Source: Alphaproteobacteria bacterium
GTDB lineage: Bacteria; Pseudomonadota; Alphaproteobacteria; Rhodobacterales; Rhodobacteraceae
Direction of reading: 5' to 3'
Assembly: GCA_030431825.1 (NCBI GenBank)
Contig: JAUIIJ010000007.1
Location: 62,001 to 126,000, forward strand
DNA: 64,000 bases
How positions within the stretch are numbered: position 1 is the first letter of the stretch; the number at the start of each line of letters is the position of its first letter. The notes below the pieces were generated by a model. That model was given only the letters and a program-made list of their open reading frames with translations, did not search any database and had not been told where the DNA came from. A program made the position numbers and the translations under genes. Positions 1 to 7,788 of the stretch are shown piece by piece.

Positions 1-81
1 GTCGAGCTTGACGATGGTGAACGGCATATCCGGCCCGGTGATCCGGTGCGGTTCATTCCCTATGGCAGTTTCGGGCTTTAA
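1..81 (+). CDS. C-terminal tail of an unidentified protein, cut by the left window edge
   Basis: Reading frame 1 is open from the first base to a TAA at 79-81 and gives 26 residues ending in RPGDPVRFIPYGSFGL. The PGD-x-VRF-x-P pattern occurs at the ends of MoeA/gephyrin-type molybdotransferases and of KipI/KipA-type proteins, but 26 residues cannot decide between them. The gene converges on the dehydrogenase that ends at 145, and a perfect inverted repeat begins two bases after its stop. The frame is open to the window edge and the codon use is normal, so it is probably a real gene end. Confidence 0.5.
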   Translation, partial: VELDDGERHIRPGDPVRFIPYGSFGL

Positions 82-82
82 G

Positions 83-117
83 GCGTTTCGCGATGGGTCA
101 CGTTCATCGCGAAACGC
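83..117. repeat. Short inverted repeat between convergent genes (same arms as 21019-21117)
   Basis: The 12-base arms GCGTTTCGCGAT (83-94) and ATCGCGAAACGC (106-117) are perfectly complementary and separated by 11 bases. The right arm is identical to 12 bases at the right end of the longer element at 21019-21117. Both copies lie between the 3' ends of convergent genes. There is no T-run, so the element looks like a dispersed REP-like repeat or a bidirectional mRNA-end hairpin rather than a classical terminator. Confidence 0.7.
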
Positions 118-144
118 GCTCTCAGCCTGCCCGCGACCGGGGCG

Positions 145-1107
145 TCAGCCGATGTTCCTACACTCCGGCACCGGCGTGACGGTGGTGCCATCCCTGAGCC
201 ACTGGCTGAGATTGTCGCAGGTCAGATCGCCCATCGCTTGCCGTGTCTCGTGGGTGGCGCTGCCCACATGAGGTTGCAGAACCACGTTATCCATGCCGAA
301 AAGTTCGGCAGGGACACGCGGTTCATCTTCGAACACGTCGAGTCCTGCCCCGCCCAGACGTCCGTCCCGCAGCGCCTCGACCAGAGCCGCCTCGTCGACG
401 ACCGAACCGCGTGACACATTGATCAGGATACCTTCGGGACCAAGCGCGTCGATCACGTCCTTGTCGATCAGATGTCTGGTCCCGGCCCCGCCCGGCGTGA
501 TGCAGATCAGGACATCGCTGTCGGCGGCCATTTCGGACAGATCGGCGTAATAGCGATAGGGCACGTCCTTGGCGCTGCGCGAATGATAGACCACCGTGCT
601 GTCGAAGACGGCAAGCCGATCGGCAATCGCCTGTCCGATACGGCCCAGCCCGACAATGCCCACGGTGCGCCCCTGAACCGAACGGGTCAGCGGAGTGTTG
701 CCTTCGGCTTCCCAGCGGCCCGCGCGGACATAGGCGTCATGAGGCACCAGCCGGCGGCTGACCGCGAACCAGAGCAGCAGCGCCGTATTGGCAACCTCGT
801 CATTCAGCACGTCGGGCGTGTGCGTCACGACGATGCCACGGTCCGCGGCGGCGGTGGCGTCGATGGCGTCGTACCCGACGCCATAGCTGGATACGATTTT
901 CAGGTTCGGCAATGCCGCCATTAGATCGGGCCGCAGGCCGTCATGCCCATTGGTCAGGACGGCGGTGATCGCGGCACCGTGCGCGGCCAGGAACGCCGCC
1001 TCATCCGGCTGGTCATAAAGCACATGAATGGTGAATTCGGCGGTCAGCCGATCCATCATGCGCTCCGTGACGCCTCCGATCACCAGCAGATCGGGTTTTG
1101 CGGTCAT
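145..1107 (-). CDS. D-isomer-specific 2-hydroxyacid dehydrogenase (glyoxylate/hydroxypyruvate reductase type)
   Basis: A 320-residue NAD(P)-dependent cytoplasmic dehydrogenase that interconverts 2-hydroxy and 2-keto acids. The nucleotide-binding loop GLGRIG is at 153-158. The catalytic Arg lies in the NVSRGS segment (R233), the DVFEDEP segment near 257-263 supplies the acid, and the catalytic His is in LQPHVGS (H280). Length is normal. It starts one base after the FAH-hydrolase stop, so it is the last gene of the SDR, dehydratase, hydrolase operon. In that context it could oxidise the glycolate or lactate released by the hydrolase, or reduce the matching keto acid. The exact substrate cannot be read from sequence. 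Confidence 0.85.
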   Translation of the reverse strand: MTAKPDLLVIGGVTERMMDRLTAEFTIHVLYDQPDEAAFLAAHGAAITAVLTNGHDGLRPDLMAALPNLKIVSSYGVGYDAIDATAAADRGIVVTHTPDVLNDEVANTALLLWFAVSRRLVPHDAYVRAGRWEAEGNTPLTRSVQGRTVGIVGLGRIGQAIADRLAVFDSTVVYHSRSAKDVPYRYYADLSEMAADSDVLICITPGGAGTRHLIDKDVIDALGPEGILINVSRGSVVDEAALVEALRDGRLGGAGLDVFEDEPRVPAELFGMDNVVLQPHVGSATHETRQAMGDLTCDNLSQWLRDGTTVTPVPECRNIG

Positions 1108-1108
1108 C

Positions 1109-1957
1109 TCAGCGGTCCTCGGTCACGGTCTGGGTTTGCTGACCCAGGCCCTCGATCCACACATCCATCCGGTCACCGGATTTCAGATAGACCGGGTCGG
1201 GCTTCATGCCCATGCCGACGCCCGGAGGCGTGCCGGTCGAGATCACGTCGCCCGGATGCAATGTCATAAGTCCCGAGAGATGTTCGATGATTTCGGCAAC
1301 GGTGAAAATCATGGTGCTGGTATTGCCGGTCTGCATCCGCTTGCCGTTCACGTCGAGCCACATGTCGAGTTTCTGCGGATCCGGTATTTCGTCGCGCGTC
1401 ACCAGCCACGGGCCGGTCGGGCCGAAGGTGTCGCAGGATTTGCCCTTGGTCCACTGGCCGGACAATTGGGTCTGGAAATGCCGTTCGGAGACATCGTTGA
1501 TCACACAATAGCCGGCAACATGATCCAGCGCGTCGGCGGCGCTGACGTATTTCGCGGTTTTCCCGATCACCACGCCCAGTTCGACTTCCCAATCGGTATG
1601 GGTCGAGCCGCGTGGCATGCTGACGGCGTCGTGCGGGCCGACCACTGCCGAATTGGCCTTGAAGAACAGGATGGGATGCGCGGGAATATCGGCGCCGGTT
1701 TCTTCGGCATGATCGGAATAATTCAGCCCGATACACAGGAATTTTCCGATATTGCCGACACAGGGGCCAAGACGCGGATTGCCCTCGACCTCGGGCAGCC
1801 CGGCGGCATCCAACCCGCGCAGTTTGTCGATCGTATCATCCCCCAAATTCGCGCCGGAGATATCGGCAATCTCGCCGGACAGGTCGCGCAGTTTGCCCTC
1901 CGCATCGATCAGACCGGGTTTTTCCGCGCCCGGCGTGCCGTATCGTACCAGTTTCAT
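1109..1957 (-). CDS. Fumarylacetoacetate-hydrolase family protein, probable 2,4-diketo-3-deoxy-acid hydrolase
   Basis: A 282-residue FAH-fold enzyme. Metal ligands are expected in the DWEVELG segment (E124, E126) and in CVINDVS (D155). The C-terminal segment GVGMGMKPDP is typical of the family, which also includes proteins loosely annotated ureidoglycolate lyase. Co-occurrence with an IlvD/EDD dehydratase and an SDR matches the known non-phosphorylative LRA5/LRA6-type route, in which a 2,4-diketo-3-deoxy sugar acid is cleaved to pyruvate plus lactate or glycolate. The start ATG is 14 bases after the dehydratase stop. The family is certain; the substrate is inferred from context. Confidence 0.82.
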   Translation of the reverse strand: MKLVRYGTPGAEKPGLIDAEGKLRDLSGEIADISGANLGDDTIDKLRGLDAAGLPEVEGNPRLGPCVGNIGKFLCIGLNYSDHAEETGADIPAHPILFFKANSAVVGPHDAVSMPRGSTHTDWEVELGVVIGKTAKYVSAADALDHVAGYCVINDVSERHFQTQLSGQWTKGKSCDTFGPTGPWLVTRDEIPDPQKLDMWLDVNGKRMQTGNTSTMIFTVAEIIEHLSGLMTLHPGDVISTGTPPGVGMGMKPDPVYLKSGDRMDVWIEGLGQQTQTVTEDR

Positions 1958-1971
1958 GTCAAAGTCTCCTG

Positions 1972-3759
1972 TCAGTGATTGTCCCGCGGCAGCGATCTGC
2001 GCGCGATGTCTTTGAAATCGGTGGCCCCGTCCAGCACCATGCCTTCCGAAAACGGACGAACCTTTTCGCGGAACAGGTCTTGCCAGGGGGACTGGCTGGG
2101 CGGGGCAAAGGGGCGTTCGGGGAGCGCGGCGCGGCGACGTTCGAGCTCGGCCTCATCCACAAGCATATCGGCCGAGCAGGCGCGCAGGTCGATACGCACC
2201 CGGTCGCCGGTTGCCACCAGTGCCAGCCCGCCGCCATCCGCCGCCTCGGGCGACGCGTTGAGAATCGACGGGCTGCCCGAGGTGCCGGACTGGCGACCGT
2301 CGCCGACACAGGGCAGGGCGTGAATGCCGCGCTTGAGCAGATAGGCCGGCGGGCGCATGTTCACCACCTCGGCACCGCCGGGATAGCCGATCGGGCCGGC
2401 ACCGCGCATGATCAGGATACAATGCTCGTCGATGGCGAGGCTCTCGTCGTCGATCCGTTTGTGAAAATCCTCGGGTCCGTCGAACACCACGGCGCGGCCC
2501 TCGAATGCGTCCGGATCATCGGGGTTCGACAGATACCTGTCGCGAAACTCCTGCGAGATCACGCTGGTCTTCATGATCGCACTGTCAAACAGGTTGCCCG
2601 ACAGGTTGATGAACCCGGCTTCGCCGGTCATTGCATCGGCAACGGGTCTGATCACATCCGGTGTCTCGCTCCGCTTGTCGCCGCAATTTTCGGCCATGGT
2701 CCTGCCATTCGCCGTGATCGCGTCGGGATGCGGCAGCAACCCCGCCCCAAGCAGTTCGCCGATCACCGCCGGCACGCCGCCGGCGTGAAAGTAATCTTCG
2801 CCCAGGTAGGCCCCCGCCGGTTGCAGGTTGACCAGCAACGGCACCTTGTGACCGAGCCTTTGCCAGTCGTCATTGACGAGTTCGACACCAAGATGACGGG
2901 CAACGGCATTCAGGTGAATCGGGGCGTTGGTCGAACCGCCGATGGCCGAATTGACGACGATGGCGTTCTCGAATGCCTTGCGCGTCATGATGTCGGTCGG
3001 GCGCAGGTCGTCATGCACCATCTGCACGATCCGCCTGCCGGTTTCATAGCTGATCTGTCCGCGTTTGCGATAGGCGGCGGGGATGGCCGCGGAACCGGGC
3101 AATTGCATGCCCAGCGCCTCTGCCAGCGAATTCATCGTGCTCGCCGTGCCCATTGTGTTGCAATAGCCGACCGAGGTGGCCGAGGACGAGACCAGCTCCA
3201 TGAAACCGTCCTCGTCGATATCGCCGGCGGCCAGCAATTCGCGCGCCTTCCAGACGATGGTTCCGGATCCGGTGCGCTCGCCACGAAACCAACCGTTCAG
3301 CATCGGACCAACCGACAGAGCGATGGCCGGAATGTTGACCGTGGCCGCCGCCATCAGCAATGCCGGCGTGGTCTTGTCACAGCCGATGTTCAGCACCACG
3401 CCGTCGATGGGATAGCCGTGCAGCGTTTCGACCAGTGAAAGATAGGCGAGATTGCGATCCAGCATCGCGGTCGGACGCTTGCCTGTTTCCTGTATCGGAT
3501 GAACGGGAATCTCGATCACGGTCCCGCCCGCAGCGATCACACCGTCGCGTACGCGCTTGGACAATTCGATGTGGTGGCGGTTGCACGGGCTGAGATCGCT
3601 GCCGGTCTGGGCAATGCCGATGATCGGTTTGCCCGACTGCAATTCCTCGCGGGTCAGGCCGTAATTCAGGTACCGCTCGAGATAGAGCGCGGTCATTTCC
3701 GGGTCATCCGGGTTGTTGAACCATTTTTGTGACCGGAGCGGGGGCTTCTTGTCCGACAT
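1972..3759 (-). CDS. IlvD/EDD family sugar-acid dehydratase
   Basis: A 595-residue dehydratase of the dihydroxyacid/phosphogluconate dehydratase family, which removes water from an aldonic acid to give a 2-keto-3-deoxy acid using an Fe-S cluster. Conserved cysteines are visible at C59 (SPCNRHH), C127 ([10 protein letters not shown]) and C200 (GYCNTMG). The extended N-terminus ([16 protein letters not shown]) is the form found in pentonate/hexonate dehydratases (arabonate, xylonate, gluconate) rather than in the branched-chain amino-acid enzyme. It is the second gene of the minus-strand operon, between the SDR and the FAH hydrolase. The substrate stereochemistry is not determinable here. Confidence 0.88.
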   Translation of the reverse strand: MSDKKPPLRSQKWFNNPDDPEMTALYLERYLNYGLTREELQSGKPIIGIAQTGSDLSPCNRHHIELSKRVRDGVIAAGGTVIEIPVHPIQETGKRPTAMLDRNLAYLSLVETLHGYPIDGVVLNIGCDKTTPALLMAAATVNIPAIALSVGPMLNGWFRGERTGSGTIVWKARELLAAGDIDEDGFMELVSSSATSVGYCNTMGTASTMNSLAEALGMQLPGSAAIPAAYRKRGQISYETGRRIVQMVHDDLRPTDIMTRKAFENAIVVNSAIGGSTNAPIHLNAVARHLGVELVNDDWQRLGHKVPLLVNLQPAGAYLGEDYFHAGGVPAVIGELLGAGLLPHPDAITANGRTMAENCGDKRSETPDVIRPVADAMTGEAGFINLSGNLFDSAIMKTSVISQEFRDRYLSNPDDPDAFEGRAVVFDGPEDFHKRIDDESLAIDEHCILIMRGAGPIGYPGGAEVVNMRPPAYLLKRGIHALPCVGDGRQSGTSGSPSILNASPEAADGGGLALVATGDRVRIDLRACSADMLVDEAELERRRAALPERPFAPPSQSPWQDLFREKVRPFSEGMVLDGATDFKDIARRSLPRDNH

Positions 3760-3789
3760 GTGGCACTCTCCCTGAGTGATGTGTTGAAA

Positions 3790-4530
3790 TCAGCCCGACC
3801 AGCCACCATCGATGATGTGCGGCTGACCGGTGGTAAACCCGCTTTCGTCACTGGCGAGATACACCACGAGCGCGGCGATTTCCTCGGCCCTGGCGATACG
3901 GCCCATCGGTTGACGTGCGACGAAATCCTTCATCGCCTTGTCGTAATCTCCGGTGGCGCGCAGGCGATCATGCAGCGACGGGCTTTCAACCGTGCCCGGG
4001 CAGATGGCGTTGCAGCGGATGCCGCGGGTGATGTACTCGATTGCCACCGATTTCGTCAGGCCGATCACCGCCGCCTTGGTGGTGCCATAGACGAAGCGGT
4101 TTGGCGCACCGATGATCGACGAGCAGGCCGACGACATGTTGATGATCGACCCACCACCCCGTTCAAGCATTCCGGGGAGTGCTGCGCGAATGGTGCGGAA
4201 CATCGATTTGACGTTCAGGTCGAGCGCAAAATCCATTTCCTGGTCCGTCGCATCGAGAACCGAGCCCGCATGGACATATCCGGCGCAGTTGAACAGCACG
4301 TCGGGTTGGGATTGCGCGACGCCCGCGACCACGGATTCCGTATCCAGGACATCCATGACAAAGGTTTCGATCTTACCGTCCGCTTCCTGTGCCAGCGTGG
4401 CCAGCGCGTCGTCGTTGATGTCGGTTGCAAAGACATGGGCCCCCTCCGCGGCCATGGCAAGCGCCGAGGCCTTGCCGATGCCCTGTCCCGCAGCCGTGAT
4501 CAATGCGCGTTTTCCGTCAAGTCGTGCCAT
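3790..4530 (-). CDS. SDR family oxidoreductase, probable 2-keto-3-deoxy sugar-acid 4-dehydrogenase
   Basis: A 246-residue classical short-chain dehydrogenase. It has the cofactor loop AAGQGIGK (13-20), the NCAG motif near 81-84, the catalytic Ser in NMSSACSS, YxxxK as Y148/K152 (YGTTK), and the terminal DGGWSG. It resembles the 2-keto-3-deoxy-L-fuconate dehydrogenase group, and its neighbours (dehydratase and FAH hydrolase) are that pathway's partners. It is the first intact gene of the operon. Its start overlaps by 14 bases the decayed idonate-dehydrogenase fragment upstream, so its own promoter region has been replaced or lies inside the wreck. Confidence 0.82.
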   Translation of the reverse strand: MARLDGKRALITAAGQGIGKASALAMAAEGAHVFATDINDDALATLAQEADGKIETFVMDVLDTESVVAGVAQSQPDVLFNCAGYVHAGSVLDATDQEMDFALDLNVKSMFRTIRAALPGMLERGGGSIINMSSACSSIIGAPNRFVYGTTKAAVIGLTKSVAIEYITRGIRCNAICPGTVESPSLHDRLRATGDYDKAMKDFVARQPMGRIARAEEIAALVVYLASDESGFTTGQPHIIDGGWSG

Positions 4531-4849
4531 GTTCCCTCTCGTTTAACGGGGCGTTGCGAAAGCTGCGGTCACGGCACGGGCGGCGTGGAAAAACGGCGAC
4601 CCTGTTGCCCTTGCCGAGCCCGGTGACACCGTCGCCACGCTCGGTGATGATCCGCGAAATTTCATCTCCCGGCATCATCGGTTCGCGCAGGCGAACGGTG
4701 CCGAATCCACCGCCGTGACAATAGTTCATCTCCGAACCGAAAATGCCGCCGGTTTCGACGCCTAGCTTGACCTGACCGGGTAAAATACAATTGCAAGCAT
4801 ATGATTCTACGTGGAAATTATTTTCCGCATGGCTGACCACAGCTTTCAT
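4517..4849 (-). pseudogene. Truncated L-idonate 5-dehydrogenase-like (zinc MDR) remnant
   Basis: The 110-codon frame begins MKAVVSHAENNFHVESY and contains GGGFGTVRLREPMMPGDE, the signature of L-idonate 5-dehydrogenase, in which GFGTVRLREPM is followed by GHE. The gene stops near family residue 95, whereas intact members have about 340 residues. The CGSD zinc motif reads FGSE, GHE reads GDE and the structural-zinc Cys cluster is largely lost, so it cannot be active. The 3' end runs into the start of the SDR gene. It still has an ATG at 4847-4849. I read it as a decayed gene left from an earlier version of the locus. Confidence 0.8.
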
Positions 4850-4970
4850 TTATCCCCCCGGATCCAGCCCTGAAACGCGCCGTTTTTTAATGGCCTAGTC
4901 GAAAGCGATTCAAAATACTAGGGTCCAGTTCCGCCGGGTCACCTCCGGATCAGCATGGGGGAGAGAGCGT
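4850..4970. other. Former divergent promoter region between two decayed genes
   Basis: These 121 bases separate the divergent idonate-dehydrogenase and SDR remnants. They hold a moderately AT-rich stretch (about 4880-4920, with TTTTTTAATGG and CAAAATACTAGGG). No convincing -35/-10 pair or palindrome was found. Because the flanking genes are broken, this segment may now drive the downstream intact genes on both sides: the 5096 dehydrogenase on plus and the 4530 SDR on minus. Confidence 0.35.
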
Positions 4971-5099
4971 TTGGGGAAGAACTATTTTGACCTTTCGGGC
5001 AGGCGGTCGCTGGTCATCGGGTCGGGCCTGGGGATCGGCCGGACGCTGTTTTTCGATAGCGGCATCGCCGCGTCGATCCGAGGAGGAGAACGAGAATGA
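4971..5099 (+). pseudogene. Internally deleted SDR gene (gluconate 5-dehydrogenase-like start fused to its own end)
   Basis: From TTG at 4971 a 42-codon frame reads LGKNYFDLSGRRSLVIGSGL, then GIGRTLFFDSGIAASI and a short tail, ending at TGA 5097-5099. The first part is a canonical SDR N-terminus with the GxxxGIG cofactor loop. The last part matches the canonical SDR C-terminus (TLFVDGGITASI type). About 200 residues between them are missing in frame. Gluconate 5-dehydrogenase (IdnO) partners L-idonate 5-dehydrogenase, whose remnant lies divergently upstream. The stop overlaps the next gene's ATG (ATGA), and the AGGAGGAG site inside the tail now serves that gene. Confidence 0.72.
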
Positions 5100-5980
5100 A
5101 ACCGACAATTGCCGTTCTTGGCACCGGGCTCATGGGGGGGCCGATGGCGCGCAACCTCCTGCGGGCGGGATTTCCGGTGCAGGCCTGGAACCGCACTCCG
5201 GCCAAGGCAGAGGCCCTGCGGCCTGACGGGGCCACGGTGAGCGAATCGCCCGCCGGTGCCGTGGCAGGGGCAAGTTTCATCATCACCATGCTCAGTGACG
5301 GAAAGGCGACCGGCGCCATGACCCGCGATCCGGAAGTCATGGCGGCGTTGCAACGGGGCGCGGTGTGGCTCGACATGAGTTCGACCAGGCCGGAAGAGGC
5401 GCGGGCGCAGCATGACCATCTGGCCGGGCTGGGCGTGGAACATCTGGATGCACCGGTCTCGGGCGGTACGCGCGGGGCCGAAGTCGGCACATTGGCCATC
5501 ATGGTTGGCGGTGATGCCGCGGTGTTCGAACGTGCGGTGCCGGTATTTGACGCCTTGGGGCGCCCGGTGCATGTCGGACCGGCGGGGGCAGGGCAACTGT
5601 CCAAGCTCGCCAATCAGGCGATCGTCGCGATCACGATCGGCGCGGTTGCCGAGGCGATGCTGCTTCTGGAGAAAGGCGGTGCGGACCCGGCAGCGGTACG
5701 TGACGCGCTCAGGGGAGGCTTTGCCGACAGCACGATCCTGCAACAGCATGGTGAGCGAATGACCGAGCGCAATTTCGTGCCGGGCGGGCTCTCGAGGTTC
5801 CAGCTCAAGGATCTGGACAACCTGCTTGGCGAGGCGGAAAGCCTGGGCCTGTCGCTGCCGACATCTCGGCATATCCGCGACCGGTTCGCGCATTTCTGCG
5901 ATGCGATGGACGGCGGCGACAAGGATCATTCGGGTCTTTTCCTTGAACTATGTGCCCGCAACAACCTGAAGGTGGACTGA
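5096..5980 (+). CDS. NAD(P)-dependent beta-hydroxyacid dehydrogenase (3-hydroxyisobutyrate/tartronate-semialdehyde reductase family)
   Basis: A 294-residue protein of the GarR/GlxR/MmsB/LtnD family. It has the dinucleotide loop GTGLMG (9-14), the substrate motif DAPVSGG (118-124) and the catalytic Lys in GQLSKLANQ (K170). A strong AGGAGGAG site at 5081-5088 fixes the ATG. The stop is adjacent to the ATG of the DenD gene, so the two are cotranscribed. With DenD next to it, threonate- or erythronate-type C4 acids or tartronate semialdehyde are candidate substrates. However, the OtnK/OtnC/OtnI partners of the known C4-acid pathway are absent from this window. Confidence 0.82.
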   Translation: MKPTIAVLGTGLMGGPMARNLLRAGFPVQAWNRTPAKAEALRPDGATVSESPAGAVAGASFIITMLSDGKATGAMTRDPEVMAALQRGAVWLDMSSTRPEEARAQHDHLAGLGVEHLDAPVSGGTRGAEVGTLAIMVGGDAAVFERAVPVFDALGRPVHVGPAGAGQLSKLANQAIVAITIGAVAEAMLLLEKGGADPAAVRDALRGGFADSTILQQHGERMTERNFVPGGLSRFQLKDLDNLLGEAESLGLSLPTSRHIRDRFAHFCDAMDGGDKDHSGLFLELCARNNLKVD

Positions 5981-6958
5981 ATGATGACCAAGATTCTCAT
6001 CCTGGGTGGCGGCGGCATGATCGGCCAGAAACTGGCTTGCCGGCTGGCGGCCGAGGGCTGGCAAGGCGGGGAGGCCGAGGTGATCCTGCACGACATGGCG
6101 TTTCCGCCAGGGGGCGCCGGGGCCGCGCAGCGACTGACGGGCAGCCTCACCGAGGCCGGGACAATCGAACGGCTGGCCGCGATGCGCCCCGACGTGGTGT
6201 TTCACCTTGCCTCGATCGTGTCGGGCGAGGCCGAGCAGAATTTCGACAAGGGGTGGGACGTGAACATGTTTCCCACCTGGAACTTGATGTCGGCGTTGCG
6301 GGCCGAACAGGCCGACAGCGGCGGCGCATATCGGCCCCGCGTGGTGTTTTCCTCGTCTATCGCGGTGTTCGGCGCGCCGTTTCCCGACAAGATCGGGGAT
6401 GATTTTCTGGCGGCGCCGCTCACCTCCTACGGGGCGCAGAAAGCTTGCTGCGAGATGATGATCGGCGATTTCAGCCGCAAGGGTTTCATCGATGGCGTGT
6501 CCATTCGCCTGCCGACGATCTGCGTGCGTCCGGGCAAGCCGAACAAGGCCGCGTCCGGCTTCTTTTCCGGTATCATCCGCGAACCGCTGAACGGTCAGGA
6601 GGCGGTATTGCCGGTGCCTGACACGGTGCGTCACTGGCACGCGTCGCCGCGTTCGGCGGTGGGATTCCTTCTGCATGCGGGCAGCATGGACCTCGATCCT
6701 CTCGGGGCGCGGCGCAGTCTGAACATGCCGGGCCTGTCCTGCACCGTCGCCGAACAGATCGAAGCCCTCAGAGAGGTTGCCGGCGCGGACGCGGTGCGGC
6801 GCATCCGCAGAGAGCCGGACGCGGCGATCATGCAGATCGTCGCCGGTTGGCCGCGTGATTTCGATACGGCACGGGCACGGGCGCTCGGCTTCGTGGCGGA
6901 ATCGGAGTTTTCCGAGATCATCCGAACCTATATCGCCGAGGAAAGGCCCGCTGGCTGA
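5981..6958 (+). CDS. denD: D-erythronate dehydrogenase-like NAD-dependent epimerase/dehydratase family protein
   Basis: A 325-residue extended SDR. It has the Rossmann loop GGGGMIGQK (9-17), VFHLASIVSGEAE near 73-85, the FSSSIAVFG segment carrying the catalytic Ser, and YxxxK as Y150/K154 (YGAQK). The RLPTICVRPGKPN stretch (176-188) is characteristic of DenD, the enzyme that oxidises D-erythronate to 2-oxo-tetronate. It follows the 5096 dehydrogenase without a gap. The last 31 bases overlap the end of the convergent GntR gene. The symbol is given by family resemblance; the real substrate may be a related sugar acid. Confidence 0.72.
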   Translation: MMTKILILGGGGMIGQKLACRLAAEGWQGGEAEVILHDMAFPPGGAGAAQRLTGSLTEAGTIERLAAMRPDVVFHLASIVSGEAEQNFDKGWDVNMFPTWNLMSALRAEQADSGGAYRPRVVFSSSIAVFGAPFPDKIGDDFLAAPLTSYGAQKACCEMMIGDFSRKGFIDGVSIRLPTICVRPGKPNKAASGFFSGIIREPLNGQEAVLPVPDTVRHWHASPRSAVGFLLHAGSMDLDPLGARRSLNMPGLSCTVAEQIEALREVAGADAVRRIRREPDAAIMQIVAGWPRDFDTARARALGFVAESEFSEIIRTYIAEERPAG

Positions 6959-7602
6959 GTGCCGAGGAGATTGCGCGACAGGTGATCGTGGATTGCCTGT
7001 TGCAGCGCCCCGGCGTCCCCTGCGAGCGCGCATTCGACGATGCGTGCATGTTCTTCGACGTTGCGGGGAAAGTACCCATAGTTGCGCGACTTGGTCACGA
7101 GCTGCTGCCGGAACTGGTCGTAAATCGATTGAAAGGTGCTGCGCAGCAACGGAGAATCCGACGCGGAAACCAGTGTTTCGTGAAACTCCCATTCGGCGGT
7201 GCACCAGGGCACCACGACGTCGGAAATATCGCAGGATTTGGCGATCCGATTCTCGATATGCGAGAGCTTGTAATGCGCGGCCGTCAATCGCGCCTCCCAA
7301 TCGAGCCCGCCATTTCGCATGGATTGCGCGGCGCCGACCTGCTCCAGGGTGATGCGAAAACTCGTGAGATCGTGCTGTCGCTGCGGATCGGAGGGCTGCG
7401 CACGAAATCCGCGCTGATCCTCGAACCGCACGAGCCCGACGGTCGACAGGCGAAACAGCACCTCGCGCAAGGTGTTCACGGAGCGCCCGTACAAGGGTTC
7501 CAAATCCGAGGGTTTGAGCTTGGCCCCCGGAGCGAAATGCGCGGTCGTCAGCTTGACCCGCAGGTCTTCGTAAATCTCTGTGGTCTCGAAACGTCTGGTC
7601 AT
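6928..7602 (-). CDS. GntR family transcriptional regulator, FCD subfamily
   Basis: A 224-residue regulator. The N-terminal winged helix (about 8-70) contains LKPSDLEPLYGRSVNTLREV and RLSTVGLVRF. It is followed by an alpha-helical FCD ligand domain with EFHETLV (FHxxL) and a C-terminal EEHARIVECALAGD segment whose His residues normally bind a metal and an organic acid. The ATG at 7600-7602 is preceded by AGGGAAGG. It is divergent from the TRAP operon across an AT-rich 186-base gap and probably controls it in response to a sugar acid. Its 3' end overlaps the denD end by 31 bases. Confidence 0.88.
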   Translation of the reverse strand: MTRRFETTEIYEDLRVKLTTAHFAPGAKLKPSDLEPLYGRSVNTLREVLFRLSTVGLVRFEDQRGFRAQPSDPQRQHDLTSFRITLEQVGAAQSMRNGGLDWEARLTAAHYKLSHIENRIAKSCDISDVVVPWCTAEWEFHETLVSASDSPLLRSTFQSIYDQFRQQLVTKSRNYGYFPRNVEEHARIVECALAGDAGALQQAIHDHLSRNLLGTQPAGLSSAI

Positions 7603-7788
7603 GAGGCGGCCTTCCCTGATGGCAGTCACCCAAGCATTAATTTTGAACAAATGCAATAATTTCAAAATTTTTAATATTTCAGATTTTTTGTTGCCGCATG
7701 GCGACCTGATTGCTAGGCTCCTCTCCACGGTCGCGAAGCGCGGGAGGAGAACAGCGCGAGGCCGCACAAATATGTTTGGGAGGACAGA
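7603..7788. promoter_or_regulatory. Divergent AT-rich control region between GntR regulator and TRAP operon
   Basis: This 186-base gap contains a marked AT island at about 7636-7689 (AATTTTGAAC, then TTTCAAAATTTTTAATATTT) in an otherwise GC-rich context. Imperfect dyads such as AATTTCAAAATTT could be GntR operator half-sites. A GGGAGGAGAA at 7741-7750 and a GGGAGGACAG just before 7789 serve as ribosome-binding sequence for dctP. Location between a regulator and its likely target operon supports a control function. The exact operator is not resolved. Confidence 0.55.
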
